64,000 nt of DNA from Oleidesulfovibrio sp964593925 (GTDB taxonomy: Bacteria > Desulfobacterota > Desulfovibrionia > Desulfovibrionales > Desulfovibrionaceae): contig CAZQKM010000007.1 of the NCBI GenBank assembly GCA_964593925.1, positions 1-64,000 of the forward strand. Direction: 5' to 3'. The first letter of the stretch is position 1; the number at the start of each line of letters is the position of its first letter. Shown here in pieces: positions 36,297 to 45,432 of this stretch. Below the pieces are notes generated by a model. It did not search any database and was not told the DNA's origin. It worked only from the letters and a program-made list of their open reading frames with translations. A program made the position numbers and the translations under genes.

Positions 36297-36936
36297 GCGG
36301 CAGATCCACAAGAGCCACAGCAAATATCTGCTGTCATGCAACGAAACATCGCCTGCCTGCACATGCTCTTTGTAAGTGCTTGCAGCCGTAGTCCTATAAT
36401 TTGCTATGTTGTAGTATTGTTCTGGACTGCCGCAAGGCTATCCACTCAAAAGTGGAACAGGCTTTCCAGATGGATCGGACACTACCACCTTGCAACAGAA
36501 AGCCCCATGCTTACTGCTGCAAGGTACAATACGCTTAAACAAATGCGCATACACACCAAAATCAACTCCCACGTGGAGTGCTTCAATCACACATTACGCA
36601 GTACAACGCTGAAGGTCCGTATTTTTAGCAGTTCAGGCAGAGCAGACAACGCCGAGGGCAAGTGAATATGAGACACAGAGCAAAACACGTATACATCAGT
36701 GGGCAGTCTGCTCAAAAAATTTTTCCTCAAATATGTAAAAGCCCCGGTTCAAAACTGCACAACTCCCAAATGACGGTGTATACCCTTGCTGAAAAGTAAG
36801 GAACTGTTGTATATAAAATTGTTGCTTGTACAGGTCTTGCAATATTTTTCTTTCATTTTTAGTTTGATCCGCTCTTTTATCCATCAAGTAACAGCCTCTC
36901 CTTTATACCTCACACCTTCTGATGGAGGATACAGAC
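36297..36936. other. 640 bp with a possible insertion-sequence remnant
   Basis: Plus-strand codons about 36540-36660 read MRIHTKINSHVECFNHTLRS followed by a basic tail. This recalls the end of the DDE domain of IS1-family transposases (a glutamate followed by FN.TLR). The rest of any transposase is missing and no terminal inverted repeats were found, so this is at best a relic. Bases 36660-36936 show no gene; GGAGG for the next gene is at its right end. A TPP riboswitch was looked for before the thiamine-binding gene and not seen. Confidence 0.3.
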
Positions 36937-37251
36937 ATGACCGTCATGGCCGAACTTTCCATGTTTCCCATAACGCCCCATGGCAGCAGCCTCAGCCCGT
37001 ATGTCGCCCGAGTTCTCCAGATTATCCAACAAAGTGGCCTGCCACATCAGCTTGGTCCCATGGGTACGGTTATTGAAGGAGAATGGAGCGAGGTTATGCA
37101 GTGTGTCTCTCACTGCTTCGCCAGTCTGGAGGCAGACTGTGACCGGGTATACATGACGTTGAAGGTGGACTGGAAACGCGGCACAAGCCCGCGCATGGCA
37201 CAAAAAACACAGTCAGTGCTCGGCAAGCTTTCTGTTCCAGAGCAAAACTGA
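36937..37251 (+). CDS. MTH1187-family thiamine-binding protein (DUF77)
   Basis: 104 residues from ATG 36937, with GGAGG 8 bp upstream. The chain starts TVMAELSMFPITPHGSSLSPYVARVLQIIQQSGLPHQLGPMGTVIEGEW, the conserved family opening, and ends with VYMTLKVDWKRG. The fold is a small alpha/beta domain that forms tetramers; relatives bind thiamine or related ligands. Single gene, about 70 bp from the convergent MATE pump. Confidence 0.9.
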   Translation: MTVMAELSMFPITPHGSSLSPYVARVLQIIQQSGLPHQLGPMGTVIEGEWSEVMQCVSHCFASLEADCDRVYMTLKVDWKRGTSPRMAQKTQSVLGKLSVPEQN

Positions 37252-37320
37252 AACCAGGCAGTGGCAGTTATCAACAATGCATCAAGTGTATTGGTACATA
37301 CACCCCGGCACGATTCATCT

Positions 37321-38715
37321 TCATTGTCCAGGAGGGGTTTCCACCACGCGCATGCCACGCCACCTGCCGCTGTGATACCGGGCCACAGCCGTTGCACAGA
37401 GCCCCAGACCATACACACTCAGTATGACCCACAGCGTTATCACATCGACATCCATCACCCACTGCATACCAAGCATGACCACTATCATGCAGACGCAACT
37501 TACGGTCATTGCCCACATGACAAAATTTGTATCGCCTGCTCCTTTTACAGCACCAAAATAGACAAGCGCATACGCATCTGCCAGACAATAAAAAGCCACA
37601 AATCGCATCAGGATAGTGCCCAGCTCACGTACCGGCAAAAAATCTGCGACACTCATATCCTGTGGTCGGAACAAATCCAATAATACTCCGGGAAAGACAA
37701 CAAACAATATACAAGAGCATAACATTCCGCCCAAGGCCAGATGCAGCGTACTGGATGTGGCTATGGCCGCATTATCCGGCTTTCCAGCGCCAATGGCCTG
37801 CCCCACCATGGTGCTGACAGCAATATTCAGCCCCAACAGAGGCAAAAACGCAATGGACTCGATGGAAAAAACAATATTTGTGGCAGCAAGCTCCACCCCA
37901 CCCAATCTGCCCACAGCAAACACGAAAAACATGATTGCAAAAATCTCAAAAAAACAATTCACCCCGCTGGGCAAACCGTAACGCATCATGCGCATAAAAA
38001 GCTGCCGGTCAAACCGCCAACTACGTAACACGCCAAAAAGACGATCATGTGCCTGGGTGAATGTGGGCAGTGCCAAAAATATAAAAGTAACTGCCCACCC
38101 TACCACCGTGGCGATTCCTGCTCCTGCTATACCCATCTCAGGCATGCCCCATGCACCGAAAATAAGCGCGTAATCAAGCGGAATATTAATGACCATGGCC
38201 ACAAGATTGGCCAGCATGACAGGACGTGTAACTCCACGCCCAGAATAAAAGCATCCCACAGCCCCGCCAAACAGCATAAAAATAGAGCCCATGGTCAATA
38301 CGCGGAAGTACCTGATTTCAAGCTCCATGATTGCAGGCGAATGTCCTGCCAACAAAAACAGCCATGGGGCCACAAACCATAAAAACCCCAGCATACAGCC
38401 GCCTGCAAGACAAAAATATATTGCCTGCCATAACACCGCCCCCACCCTATGTGGCGCATCCGATCCGCAATACTGGGCAATAAAAACATTGGTGTATCCT
38501 GATACACCTGTAAAAAACAATAAAAACAAAAGATTAGCCATAGCAGCAGGAAATGCCGCCGCAATGGCATCCATGGAATACTGGCTTAAAAACAGTCTAT
38601 CTGTAAACTGCATCACTGTGGACGAAGCCATACTGATTACCAGTGGCAAGCCAATGCGCAATGCATCGCGATACCCGTTGGGCATGGCCCAACGTCTCCG
38701 CAACAAGGATATCAT
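37321..38715 (-). CDS. MATE-family multidrug/cation efflux transporter
   Basis: 464 residues from ATG 38715, with GAGGGGAAAGAG directly upstream; a longer frame adds residues before the usual start. Twelve hydrophobic helices in two related halves are visible, opening GLPLVISMASSTVMQFTDRLFLSQYSMDAIAAAFPA. This is the MATE (NorM/DinF-like) pattern, with a second copy starting near VNCFFEIFAIMFFVFAVGRLGG. It exports drugs or other organic cations using Na+ or H+. Divergent from the PAP2 gene. Confidence 0.92.
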   Translation of the reverse strand: MISLLRRRWAMPNGYRDALRIGLPLVISMASSTVMQFTDRLFLSQYSMDAIAAAFPAAMANLLFLLFFTGVSGYTNVFIAQYCGSDAPHRVGAVLWQAIYFCLAGGCMLGFLWFVAPWLFLLAGHSPAIMELEIRYFRVLTMGSIFMLFGGAVGCFYSGRGVTRPVMLANLVAMVINIPLDYALIFGAWGMPEMGIAGAGIATVVGWAVTFIFLALPTFTQAHDRLFGVLRSWRFDRQLFMRMMRYGLPSGVNCFFEIFAIMFFVFAVGRLGGVELAATNIVFSIESIAFLPLLGLNIAVSTMVGQAIGAGKPDNAAIATSSTLHLALGGMLCSCILFVVFPGVLLDLFRPQDMSVADFLPVRELGTILMRFVAFYCLADAYALVYFGAVKGAGDTNFVMWAMTVSCVCMIVVMLGMQWVMDVDVITLWVILSVYGLGLCATAVARYHSGRWRGMRVVETPPGQ

Positions 38716-38839
38716 CTCTTTCCCCTCAGGTAAGTGGGCTGGGTTAGTAAAAAAAGTCCGCAGTATGGCTCTGGAAAATAGGCATAAAAAGCATGCCTGG
38801 CGCCCTTCCCTTACGCGACTTTTCAGCCTATAAGACCCC

Positions 38840-39490
38840 ATGCGCAATACATACTCGCCGGCCCTTTATATTCTGACTCTGCTGCCCATGTTTCTCATGC
38901 TCGGCGCGGTAATGCTCAGTGTTGGTGTCGGTGAATCCGTTACCGTATTTTTTAGAAGCTATCGCTATCAGAACCCCGATTTTACCTATTGGATAAAGCT
39001 CATGACAGACTGGGGCAACCCTTTTTTGTACCTAGTATACGCAGTGCTTTACTTGCGCAACGTAAAAAATGCCCCATTACATGTAGTGCAACGCAGGCGT
39101 AATTTTGTACTTGCCTGGTTCATTGCGCAGTTGCTTGTGTCTTTTCTGCTTGTCCGCATTTGTAAAATAGCCATTGGCAGGCCCCGACCCGACGCGGAAG
39201 GGTTGTATATGCCTTTTGTCTTCAATTCAGGCAATCATGCCATGCCCTCGGGCCACACAACGGAGATTGTCGGGTCCTCTCTTCCACTTGCCTGCATGAC
39301 CTCAAGACGTTGGGGACCAGCCCTTGCCGCATTACTGGGCAACTACGCTGCACTGATGGGCTTCAGCCGCATATATCTGGGGCAGCACCATATAAGTGAC
39401 GTTTTTTTCGGTACGTTGATGGGTATGTTTTCAGCCCTTCTCATGCACACAATCTGGAACCAGCTCAACAGGAAGAATCATGATGGATAA
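38840..39490 (+). CDS. PAP2-family membrane phosphatase
   Basis: 216 residues with six hydrophobic helices. The three-part acid-phosphatase site is clear: KIAIGRPRPD (KxxxxxxRP), MPSGHTTE (PSGH) and SRIYLGQHHISDV (SRxxxxxHxxxD). Members remove phosphate from lipid A, undecaprenyl diphosphate or phosphatidylglycerophosphate at the outer face of the inner membrane. It overlaps the following ArnT-like gene by 11 bp. A lipid A or carrier-lipid role is therefore likely: such phosphatases free or recycle the lipid phosphate used by ArnT-type transferases. Confidence 0.93.
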   Translation: MRNTYSPALYILTLLPMFLMLGAVMLSVGVGESVTVFFRSYRYQNPDFTYWIKLMTDWGNPFLYLVYAVLYLRNVKNAPLHVVQRRRNFVLAWFIAQLLVSFLLVRICKIAIGRPRPDAEGLYMPFVFNSGNHAMPSGHTTEIVGSSLPLACMTSRRWGPALAALLGNYAALMGFSRIYLGQHHISDVFFGTLMGMFSALLMHTIWNQLNRKNHDG

Positions 39491-41702
39491 CAGCAACATA
39501 CCGCATACTGGGCCGCAGGCCGCTGCTCAAGACAACGCATGCCATGACCCAGCGCAAGAAACCACCACTTCCCCAAGGAGTGCATGGCAACATATTTTTG
39601 CTATTCTGGCCTTTCAGCCCCTGATCCCATTGACCTTGTTACTCATTCTGCAGACCCTCTTTCTGCTTGATGCACGGGCACTGTGGTATTCTGATGAAGT
39701 ACGCTACGCCAATGTGTTTGAACATCTTGCCCATGGCGGTAAATGGATTGTCCTGCATCTGAACGGCGTACCCTACCCGGACAAACCCCCTGTATATTTC
39801 TGGTTGCTTGCAGGCGTTCAGTATGTGCTGAACACCCTGGGAATATCCGGAACGGCCCCTGGCATCATTGAACCGCGTCTGTTTTTTGCCGGTGCTGCTG
39901 TCTCGGGAGTGCTGTACCTATGGGCCACGTATTTCATGGCGCGCTCCGTGGCCAAGGTTGACAAGCACGTAGCTCTCGGAGCTGGTCTGGTGCTACTCAG
40001 TATCTTCTACTTTATTGGCATCACACATTATTCTCGTATGGATCTTTTGTTTGGTGCGTTGATTACCATCAGCCATGTATGCCTCTTCAAGGGCTGGCAA
40101 AAAAAAGAAGCACCATTTTGGATCATCAGCGGCTTTATACTGGCGGCACTGGCCACGTTGACCAAAGGGCCTCTGGGCTTGGCCTTTCCCATTGTCACAT
40201 CTGTGTTTTTTCTGTTCTGGCGGGGTACTCCCGGTCGTCTTGGTGCGCGCGATGTGGCCTATGGCTTTGGGACCATGCTCCTTATACTGCTCTCCTGGGT
40301 CATGGCTGCCTACCTCACAGAGCATCCAGACTTTTTACGTAATATTTTTCAAGATCAAATTTACCGTCGAGCCACGGATACATGGCACCATGCACAGCCA
40401 TGGTGGCACTATCTTGTTGCGCTTCCCGCAGCATGGCTGCCGTGGACGCTGGTACTGTGCGTGCTCCCCATATCTCGCTTGTTCAGCAAAAACACTTACA
40501 AGACTATCATTGCATCTCGCAAACCTGAAAACGAAGGTATGGCCTATCTGTGGATTGCGCTCATCAGCGGCATAGGTATACTTTCCGCCGTTAGTATCAA
40601 AATCGTCATTTACCTGGTGCCACTTTTTGCCCCGTTGGCCATCCTCACAGCTTACACTGTGCTCGCCTTGCCGGATACGCGTGTCAAGCGATTCATACAT
40701 CTGCTTGCCCTGTTGCTGGCCTCCTTTGCTGTGGTGCTGATCACTCTGCAACTGGGCCAGACCTTTCAATGGCAAACCATTATGCAGGCTGTGCGCTGGC
40801 CTTTGGCCCTTGAGGGTCTGTGGCCGTTGGCTGCTGGATGTATTTTGGGTGCCATACTCCTATGGTCAGCCGCCCCCAGAGCAGGTGGCAGAGGGGCATT
40901 ACTAATGGCGGTGCTGTTCTGCACAGCCTGGATTCAGCCCCTTGGTCTGATCACAGCTCCTTCGCTGGATCGTGTCATGAGCCCCCGCTCGCAAGGCCTG
41001 CTCATGGGTGAATATATACAAAAGGGATATACACCCATTACATACAAGGTGTATTCCGGCACATATGCCTATTACGCAAAAAGCAACATCCTGGAATTCG
41101 ACCAGTGGCCGGATCTTGATGCTGCCATGGCTCAATACTCCAGAGTGGTCGTCGCCATGCGTAGCAAACACTGGAATACCTGGGCCAATAAGCCAGGGGA
41201 TATACAACAAATAAGCCAGCAATGGATTGCTGATCAGGAATACATAGTGGCTGTGCGCACCACTGGTGCCCAAACTACGGACCGCCCAAAACCAACAGCG
41301 CCCACCAGTGAGCCTTCTGCCTCCGATTCGGAAGCGCAAAGCGCAACTCCCCTTCCCAAGGAGGCCGGAGAGCAGACCGAACCTGCTTTGCCAGAGCAGC
41401 ACAAGCAGCCTCAAGCCGACTCTGCACTGCCTGCTCCTGCGCCAGGCACAGAAAACCCTGCCCCGGCAGTTCCCACCAGTGAGCCTTCTGCTTCCGGTCC
41501 GGAACCGCAAAGCGCAACTCCCCTTCCCAAGGAGGCCGGAGAGCAGACCGAACCTGCTTTGCCAGAGCAGCACAAGCAGCCTCAAGCCGACTCTGCACTG
41601 CCTGCTCCTGCGCCAGGCACAGAAAACCCTGCCCCGGCAGTGCCATTGATACAAGAGACAAGCGCATCAGTGACCACGGTCCAAGGTATTGAAAACACAT
41701 AA
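39480..41702 (+). CDS. ArnT-like glycosyltransferase (GT39/GT83) with repeat-bearing C-terminal tail
   Basis: 740 residues. After a 40-residue polar start, about twelve membrane helices follow. The first periplasmic loop holds the catalytic aspartates in WYSDEVRYANVFEHLAHGGK and a conserved NGVPYPDKPPVYFWL. This layout is that of ArnT and related undecaprenyl-phosphate-sugar transferases that decorate lipid A or glycans. Residues about 600-740 form an unusual Pro-, Ala-, Glu-rich tail containing two near-identical 57-residue units. RBS AGGAAG lies 4 bp upstream. It overlaps the PAP2 gene, suggesting a two-gene LPS-modification unit. Confidence 0.88.
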   Translation: MMDNSNIPHTGPQAAAQDNACHDPAQETTTSPRSAWQHIFAILAFQPLIPLTLLLILQTLFLLDARALWYSDEVRYANVFEHLAHGGKWIVLHLNGVPYPDKPPVYFWLLAGVQYVLNTLGISGTAPGIIEPRLFFAGAAVSGVLYLWATYFMARSVAKVDKHVALGAGLVLLSIFYFIGITHYSRMDLLFGALITISHVCLFKGWQKKEAPFWIISGFILAALATLTKGPLGLAFPIVTSVFFLFWRGTPGRLGARDVAYGFGTMLLILLSWVMAAYLTEHPDFLRNIFQDQIYRRATDTWHHAQPWWHYLVALPAAWLPWTLVLCVLPISRLFSKNTYKTIIASRKPENEGMAYLWIALISGIGILSAVSIKIVIYLVPLFAPLAILTAYTVLALPDTRVKRFIHLLALLLASFAVVLITLQLGQTFQWQTIMQAVRWPLALEGLWPLAAGCILGAILLWSAAPRAGGRGALLMAVLFCTAWIQPLGLITAPSLDRVMSPRSQGLLMGEYIQKGYTPITYKVYSGTYAYYAKSNILEFDQWPDLDAAMAQYSRVVVAMRSKHWNTWANKPGDIQQISQQWIADQEYIVAVRTTGAQTTDRPKPTAPTSEPSASDSEAQSATPLPKEAGEQTEPALPEQHKQPQADSALPAPAPGTENPAPAVPTSEPSASGPEPQSATPLPKEAGEQTEPALPEQHKQPQADSALPAPAPGTENPAPAVPLIQETSASVTTVQGIENT
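41301..41642 (+). repeat. Two 171-bp in-frame direct repeats in the glycosyltransferase tail
   Basis: Unit 1 is 41301-41471 and unit 2 is 41472-41642, differing at only a few bases. Each encodes 57 residues beginning PTSEPSAS and ending GTENPAPAV. The period is a multiple of three, so gain or loss of units keeps the frame. Confidence 0.9.
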
Positions 41703-41832
41703 CCGTCCAGCATACCGAAACAGCCAACAGCAGGATTGCTCCTGATCAGTCGGGCGATGGCCCCATCAGAAGATGATATGCCATATTGATGCAGGGGATC
41801 CCCCAAAAGCACACTGCATGGTAAAACAAATA

Positions 41833-41862
41833 CGCGGTTGCGGGATACTACCCACAACCGCG
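41833..41862. terminator. Hairpin in the convergent gap
   Basis: CGCGGTTG (41833-41840) pairs with CAACCGCG (41855-41862), extended by an inner GGG/CCC. On the minus strand it is followed by a T-rich stretch. It lies in the 362-bp gap (41703-42064) between the ArnT-like gene and the convergent unknown gene; I see nothing else in that gap. Confidence 0.5.
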
Positions 41863-42064
41863 TTGTCTCTGCGTACTACCGTTGCCACATCCCCTAGCTT
41901 ACAGGCATGTAACGGCATACAATATTAGTTCAAGAAACACCCGACAAAAAATGCCTCCAGGCGCGTCCAGGCCGGCATAAATACCCAGGATATGCCCCTG
42001 TAAAACCGGCAACACGCATCATACAGGCGAATCCCGTAAATGGATCAGCCCCGGTGACAGTGTG

Positions 42065-42541
42065 TTATGCCATATAATCGCCACGATTGAGCTTCACGCG
42101 TTCTGTAGCGGTCATAACTTCAAGCTCATCAGCCATACGTCCCATGCCGGGGTGACGCTCTGCCAGATCGGGCATTGCTTCGCGCAGGCTGGAAACATCT
42201 TGGTCTATCCCTTCCAGGGTACTGTATGCCGCACGTAGGTCCACACCCGTCCTGTTGCCAAGCAAACGGGAATAACGCTCCCAGCTATCCAGCATATGGT
42301 CAAGTCTGTCAGCCGCTTCCGCCAATGGCACAGTACTCTCTGCCCCTTGGACCTGCTGTGTTGCCAACAACGGAGGAATCGCCCCTGCTCCAGGAGGCGG
42401 TAATACAGCTTGTGTGCTGTCAGACTTCTGCAATTTGCCGGAAAGCAAAGCATCAAATCCGGGTGCTACCGCATTCTGCTGCTTTTTACGCGCCTCTTCC
42501 TGCTGTAATAGTGCTTGCAATTGTTCATTTGTAATCTTCAT
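42065..42541 (-). CDS. Unknown soluble protein, partly disordered
   Basis: 158 residues from ATG 42541 with AAGGGTGG upstream. The N-terminus is a charged helix (ITNEQLQALLQQEEARKKQQ), residues 25-75 are Pro-, Ala-, Gln-rich and likely disordered, and the C-terminal half is helical (LAEAADRLDHMLDSWERYSR to the end NRGDYMA). No family recognised. No signal peptide or membrane helix. Confidence 0.7.
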   Translation of the reverse strand: MKITNEQLQALLQQEEARKKQQNAVAPGFDALLSGKLQKSDSTQAVLPPPGAGAIPPLLATQQVQGAESTVPLAEAADRLDHMLDSWERYSRLLGNRTGVDLRAAYSTLEGIDQDVSSLREAMPDLAERHPGMGRMADELEVMTATERVKLNRGDYMA

Positions 42542-42732
42542 GGTCCACCCTTGCTGTTCGGGGTTTACAAAAAATAAGCAATAATCTTGCCAAGGAGTAC
42601 ACATTCCTGTAACCAACCGAACTATAAGCATATTATTGTCTTGAGAGCGGCAAATCATGCCGTACAAGATATACTTATGTCTCTAGTGATACGGCAGAAC
42701 ATTCCGCCTGTCTATTGCATCTGCCTGTAGTA

Positions 42733-42755
42733 TTCGATATATTCTTCGATATATT
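42733..42755 (+). repeat. Direct repeat upstream of usp
   Basis: The 11-mer TTCGATATATT occurs at 42733-42743 and 42745-42755, a period of 12 bp. It sits about 60-80 bp before the usp start, where an operator would be expected. Also close to the -10/-35 region of any usp promoter. Confidence 0.45.
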
Positions 42756-42812
42756 AAATGGGATACCTTTAATTAATGCTCATACCGAATCTGTCACAGG
42801 CAAGGAGGTTGT

Positions 42813-43262
42813 ATGCCTGCTATTAAAAAAATTCTTTGCGCAGTCGATTTTTCCGCACATAGCAAAACAGTAGCGGAATATGCCTACCTACTCGCCACCT
42901 CCCTGGGCGCCGAGGTCATAGTGCTTTATGCCGCCCCTTCGCTCAGCCAATACGTAGGTTTCCACGTGCCTACGGCTTCCATTGACACCTTGGTTGGTGA
43001 AATTGTATCCGGTGCAGAGAAAACCATGGAAACCTTTGTTGCCGAAAACTTCGAGGGTATCAAGGCCGTGGGACGAGTCTCCAACGGCTACGCCGCTGAA
43101 GAGATCCTAGCCATGGCAGAGCAAGAAAATGTGGATCTGATTGTTATGGGTACACATGGCCGTAGGGGTATTGACCGTATGCTCTTCGGTTCCGTAGCAG
43201 AAAAAGTAGTAAAAAGCGCAGGAATCCCTGTCCTGACCACCAGACCTGACAATGAAGCATAA
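42813..43262 (+). CDS. Universal stress protein (UspA family)
   Basis: 149 residues, one Usp domain. It opens KKILCAVDFSAHSKTVAEYAYLLA. The ATP-binding motif G-x2-G-x9-GS is complete in GTHGRRGIDRMLFGSVAEKVV, so it is the nucleotide-binding type. Cytoplasmic. Expression of such genes usually rises in starvation or stress; the repeat at 42733 may be involved. Followed by a strong terminator, so monocistronic. Confidence 0.95.
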   Translation: MPAIKKILCAVDFSAHSKTVAEYAYLLATSLGAEVIVLYAAPSLSQYVGFHVPTASIDTLVGEIVSGAEKTMETFVAENFEGIKAVGRVSNGYAAEEILAMAEQENVDLIVMGTHGRRGIDRMLFGSVAEKVVKSAGIPVLTTRPDNEA

Positions 43263-43299
43263 CAGCAGCGGACTTTCCGCTCCGTTAAGAAATATACAC

Positions 43300-43331
43300 G
43301 GGGACGGTTCGCAAGAACCGCCCCTTTTTTT
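43300..43331 (+). terminator. Intrinsic terminator after usp
   Basis: GGGG(A)CGGTTC pairs with GAACCGCCCC around a GCAA tetraloop (one bulged A), followed by seven T. It lies 37 bp past the usp stop. Confidence 0.88.
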
Positions 43332-43366
43332 ATGTTTACCATCGGCTCTGCACCAAGGAGTATGCC

Positions 43367-44518
43367 ATGATTGACGACGCCCCCCGGGGTGCCACCTGCC
43401 CACCTGAAGCTGTCACCAGCATACGTACCGAAGCTGCAGACCGCGTAGCCTATGCCCCAGGTCTTTCCATTGATGAAATCAAAAAGCGGTACGGACTCTT
43501 GCAAGTCATCAAACTCGCCAGCAACGAAAACCCGCTGGGTACTCCCCCGCTGGTGCAACAGGCGTTACGCGTTCATGCCGGTAGTGCTTTTCGATATGCC
43601 CAATCCGGCACCCCTGACCTTGTACGGGCCATTGGCAAAAAATATGACGTGCCTTGCGAAACCATAGTGCCGGGCAATGGTTCAGACGAAGTCATTGACC
43701 TGCTGATACGTGTCAAGGCATCCCCTGGCAGGCACAACATCGTAGCTTGCAAACCATGCTTTAGCATGTATGAACTGCAGGCAAAATTTTGCGGTGTCAC
43801 GTTCAAACAAGCCCCCCTGCGAAACGATTTTTCCTTTGACTGGGATGCACTTACCTCTGCCGTGGACGAGCAGACGACCATTGTGTTTCTGACAACCCCG
43901 GACAACCCTTCAGGATACTGCCCCCCCATAGAAGAAGTCTTGGCTTTTGCACGTCGCTTGCCGCCCTCATGCCTTTTGGTGATGGACGAAGCCTATATGG
44001 ATTTTACCGATGACCCCGCAGCATACTCCATGCTTGGACACCTTGATGCGTTTCCTGGAGTGGCCATCTTGAGAACCTTTTCCAAAAGTTACGGACTGGC
44101 AGGACTACGACTGGGTTTCGGCATCATGCATCCGGTACTGGCCAGCTGTCTCAACAGAGTCCGCTTGCCCTTCAGTATCAACATTATGGCTGAACACGCG
44201 GGTATCGCCGCCCTGCAAGATACAGACTTCCATGCCGAAACGCTGCGAGTCACCCGCCACGGCAAACACTTTTTGTCCACCGCCTTGTGCGAGGCAGGAT
44301 GTACCGTATATCCTTCTGCCGCCAACTTCATCATGTTTGCTCTGCCCAAGACATGCCCCCTTGATGCACAGGCGGTATTCGAAGCCCTGCTCGCGCGTGG
44401 TATCATCATCCGCCCTCTGCATAACTATGCTCTGCCCCGACATTTACGCCTGAGCATCGGCACCCACCATGAAAACAACATGTTTGCCCTGGCACTCAAA
44501 GAGATTCTTCATGGCTGA
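43367..44518 (+). CDS. hisC: Histidinol-phosphate aminotransferase
   Basis: 383 residues, class I/II aminotransferase. It has IKLASNENPLGTPPLVQQAL at the N-terminus, TPDNPSGYCPP for the substrate region and DEAYMDF. The pyridoxal-phosphate lysine is in RTFSKSYGLAGLRLGFG, and RPLHNYALPRHLRLSIG is near the end. Step eight of histidine synthesis. AAGGAG is 7 bp upstream. Related aminotransferases for aromatic amino acids are hard to exclude, but length and motifs fit HisC. Overlaps cmk by 8 bp. Confidence 0.93.
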   Translation: MIDDAPRGATCPPEAVTSIRTEAADRVAYAPGLSIDEIKKRYGLLQVIKLASNENPLGTPPLVQQALRVHAGSAFRYAQSGTPDLVRAIGKKYDVPCETIVPGNGSDEVIDLLIRVKASPGRHNIVACKPCFSMYELQAKFCGVTFKQAPLRNDFSFDWDALTSAVDEQTTIVFLTTPDNPSGYCPPIEEVLAFARRLPPSCLLVMDEAYMDFTDDPAAYSMLGHLDAFPGVAILRTFSKSYGLAGLRLGFGIMHPVLASCLNRVRLPFSINIMAEHAGIAALQDTDFHAETLRVTRHGKHFLSTALCEAGCTVYPSAANFIMFALPKTCPLDAQAVFEALLARGIIIRPLHNYALPRHLRLSIGTHHENNMFALALKEILHG

Positions 44519-45176
44519 GCAATATGTAGTCACTCTGGACGGCCCTGCGGGCGTCGGTAAAACCACAGTAGCCCGCCAAGTGGCGCAAGCCCTGGGTATT
44601 GCTTACATGGACACGGGGGCCATGTTTCGCAGTATTGCCTGGAAGCTTGGCCCCACGGCCCAAAAACTTGCACCGGCAGATATGGAAGGGCTTTTACACA
44701 AATTTGTCTTTTTGTTGTCTGGAGCAGGAGATACAACAGTACTTCAGCTTAATGGCACCCGAATCGGCCCTGAAATCCGTACAGAAGAAGTGGCCCGGTC
44801 AGCCGCTGCACTGGCCACCCTGCCCACTGTGCGCGCCTTTCTGAAAAAAACACAACAAATGCTGGGAGCGCAAACCTCGCTGGTGGCCGAAGGGCGCGAT
44901 TTGGGCACAGCAGTCTTTCCTCGGGCAAAGCACAAGTTCTTTCTGGACGCCACCCCGGAAGAACGAGCCCTGCGTCGCCACAAGCAACTCATTACTTCTG
45001 GAGAGACTGTAGACCTGCACACGCTGACAGAACAAATCCGCAACCGGGACCATATGGATCGCAACCGAGCACTCGCTCCGTTGCGTCCTGCGGATGATGC
45101 TCTTGTCATTGACACCACACAGATGGGTGTCGAGGATGTCTTTCAGGCCATCATGAATACCCTTGGCAGGCCATAG
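44511..45176 (+). CDS. cmk: Cytidylate kinase
   Basis: 221 residues from ATG 44511. The P-loop is DGPAGVGKTTVARQVA, followed by YMDTGAMFRSIAWKLG, GPEIRTEEVARSAAALATLPTVR, VAEGRDLGTAVFPRAKHKFFLDAT and RNRDHMDRNRALAPLRPADDALVIDT, the full set of Cmk motifs. It phosphorylates CMP and dCMP. The ATG lies inside the last codons of hisC, giving translational coupling, an unusual but functional pairing of histidine and nucleotide metabolism. Confidence 0.97.
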   Translation: MAEQYVVTLDGPAGVGKTTVARQVAQALGIAYMDTGAMFRSIAWKLGPTAQKLAPADMEGLLHKFVFLLSGAGDTTVLQLNGTRIGPEIRTEEVARSAAALATLPTVRAFLKKTQQMLGAQTSLVAEGRDLGTAVFPRAKHKFFLDATPEERALRRHKQLITSGETVDLHTLTEQIRNRDHMDRNRALAPLRPADDALVIDTTQMGVEDVFQAIMNTLGRP

Positions 45177-45432
45177 CCGCACTTATTCTGGGTTATGGCT
45201 CCTGACGGCTGCCTTTTGTCCCTGCGGATCCGCTGAGGAAACACTAGCGTAGTCTCTGCCTACGCATGCTCGCATAAACTGCCTGCCAGGCCCTGGTAAT
45301 TCGACATATATCCAAAAAATTTTTGCTGTATAGACAAGCGTGGACCAGCCTTATGCATACTCCAACAAATAAGCACATACGCCCCTCATCATAACACGCC
45401 ACAGGAGGTACTTCTGTCTGTTTCACCACAGG

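Noticed and set aside
36690..36936. TPP riboswitch before the thiamine-binding protein
   Set aside because: The conserved THI-box elements are not present.
41301..41642. CRISPR-like repeats
   Set aside because: Only two long contiguous coding repeats with no spacers.
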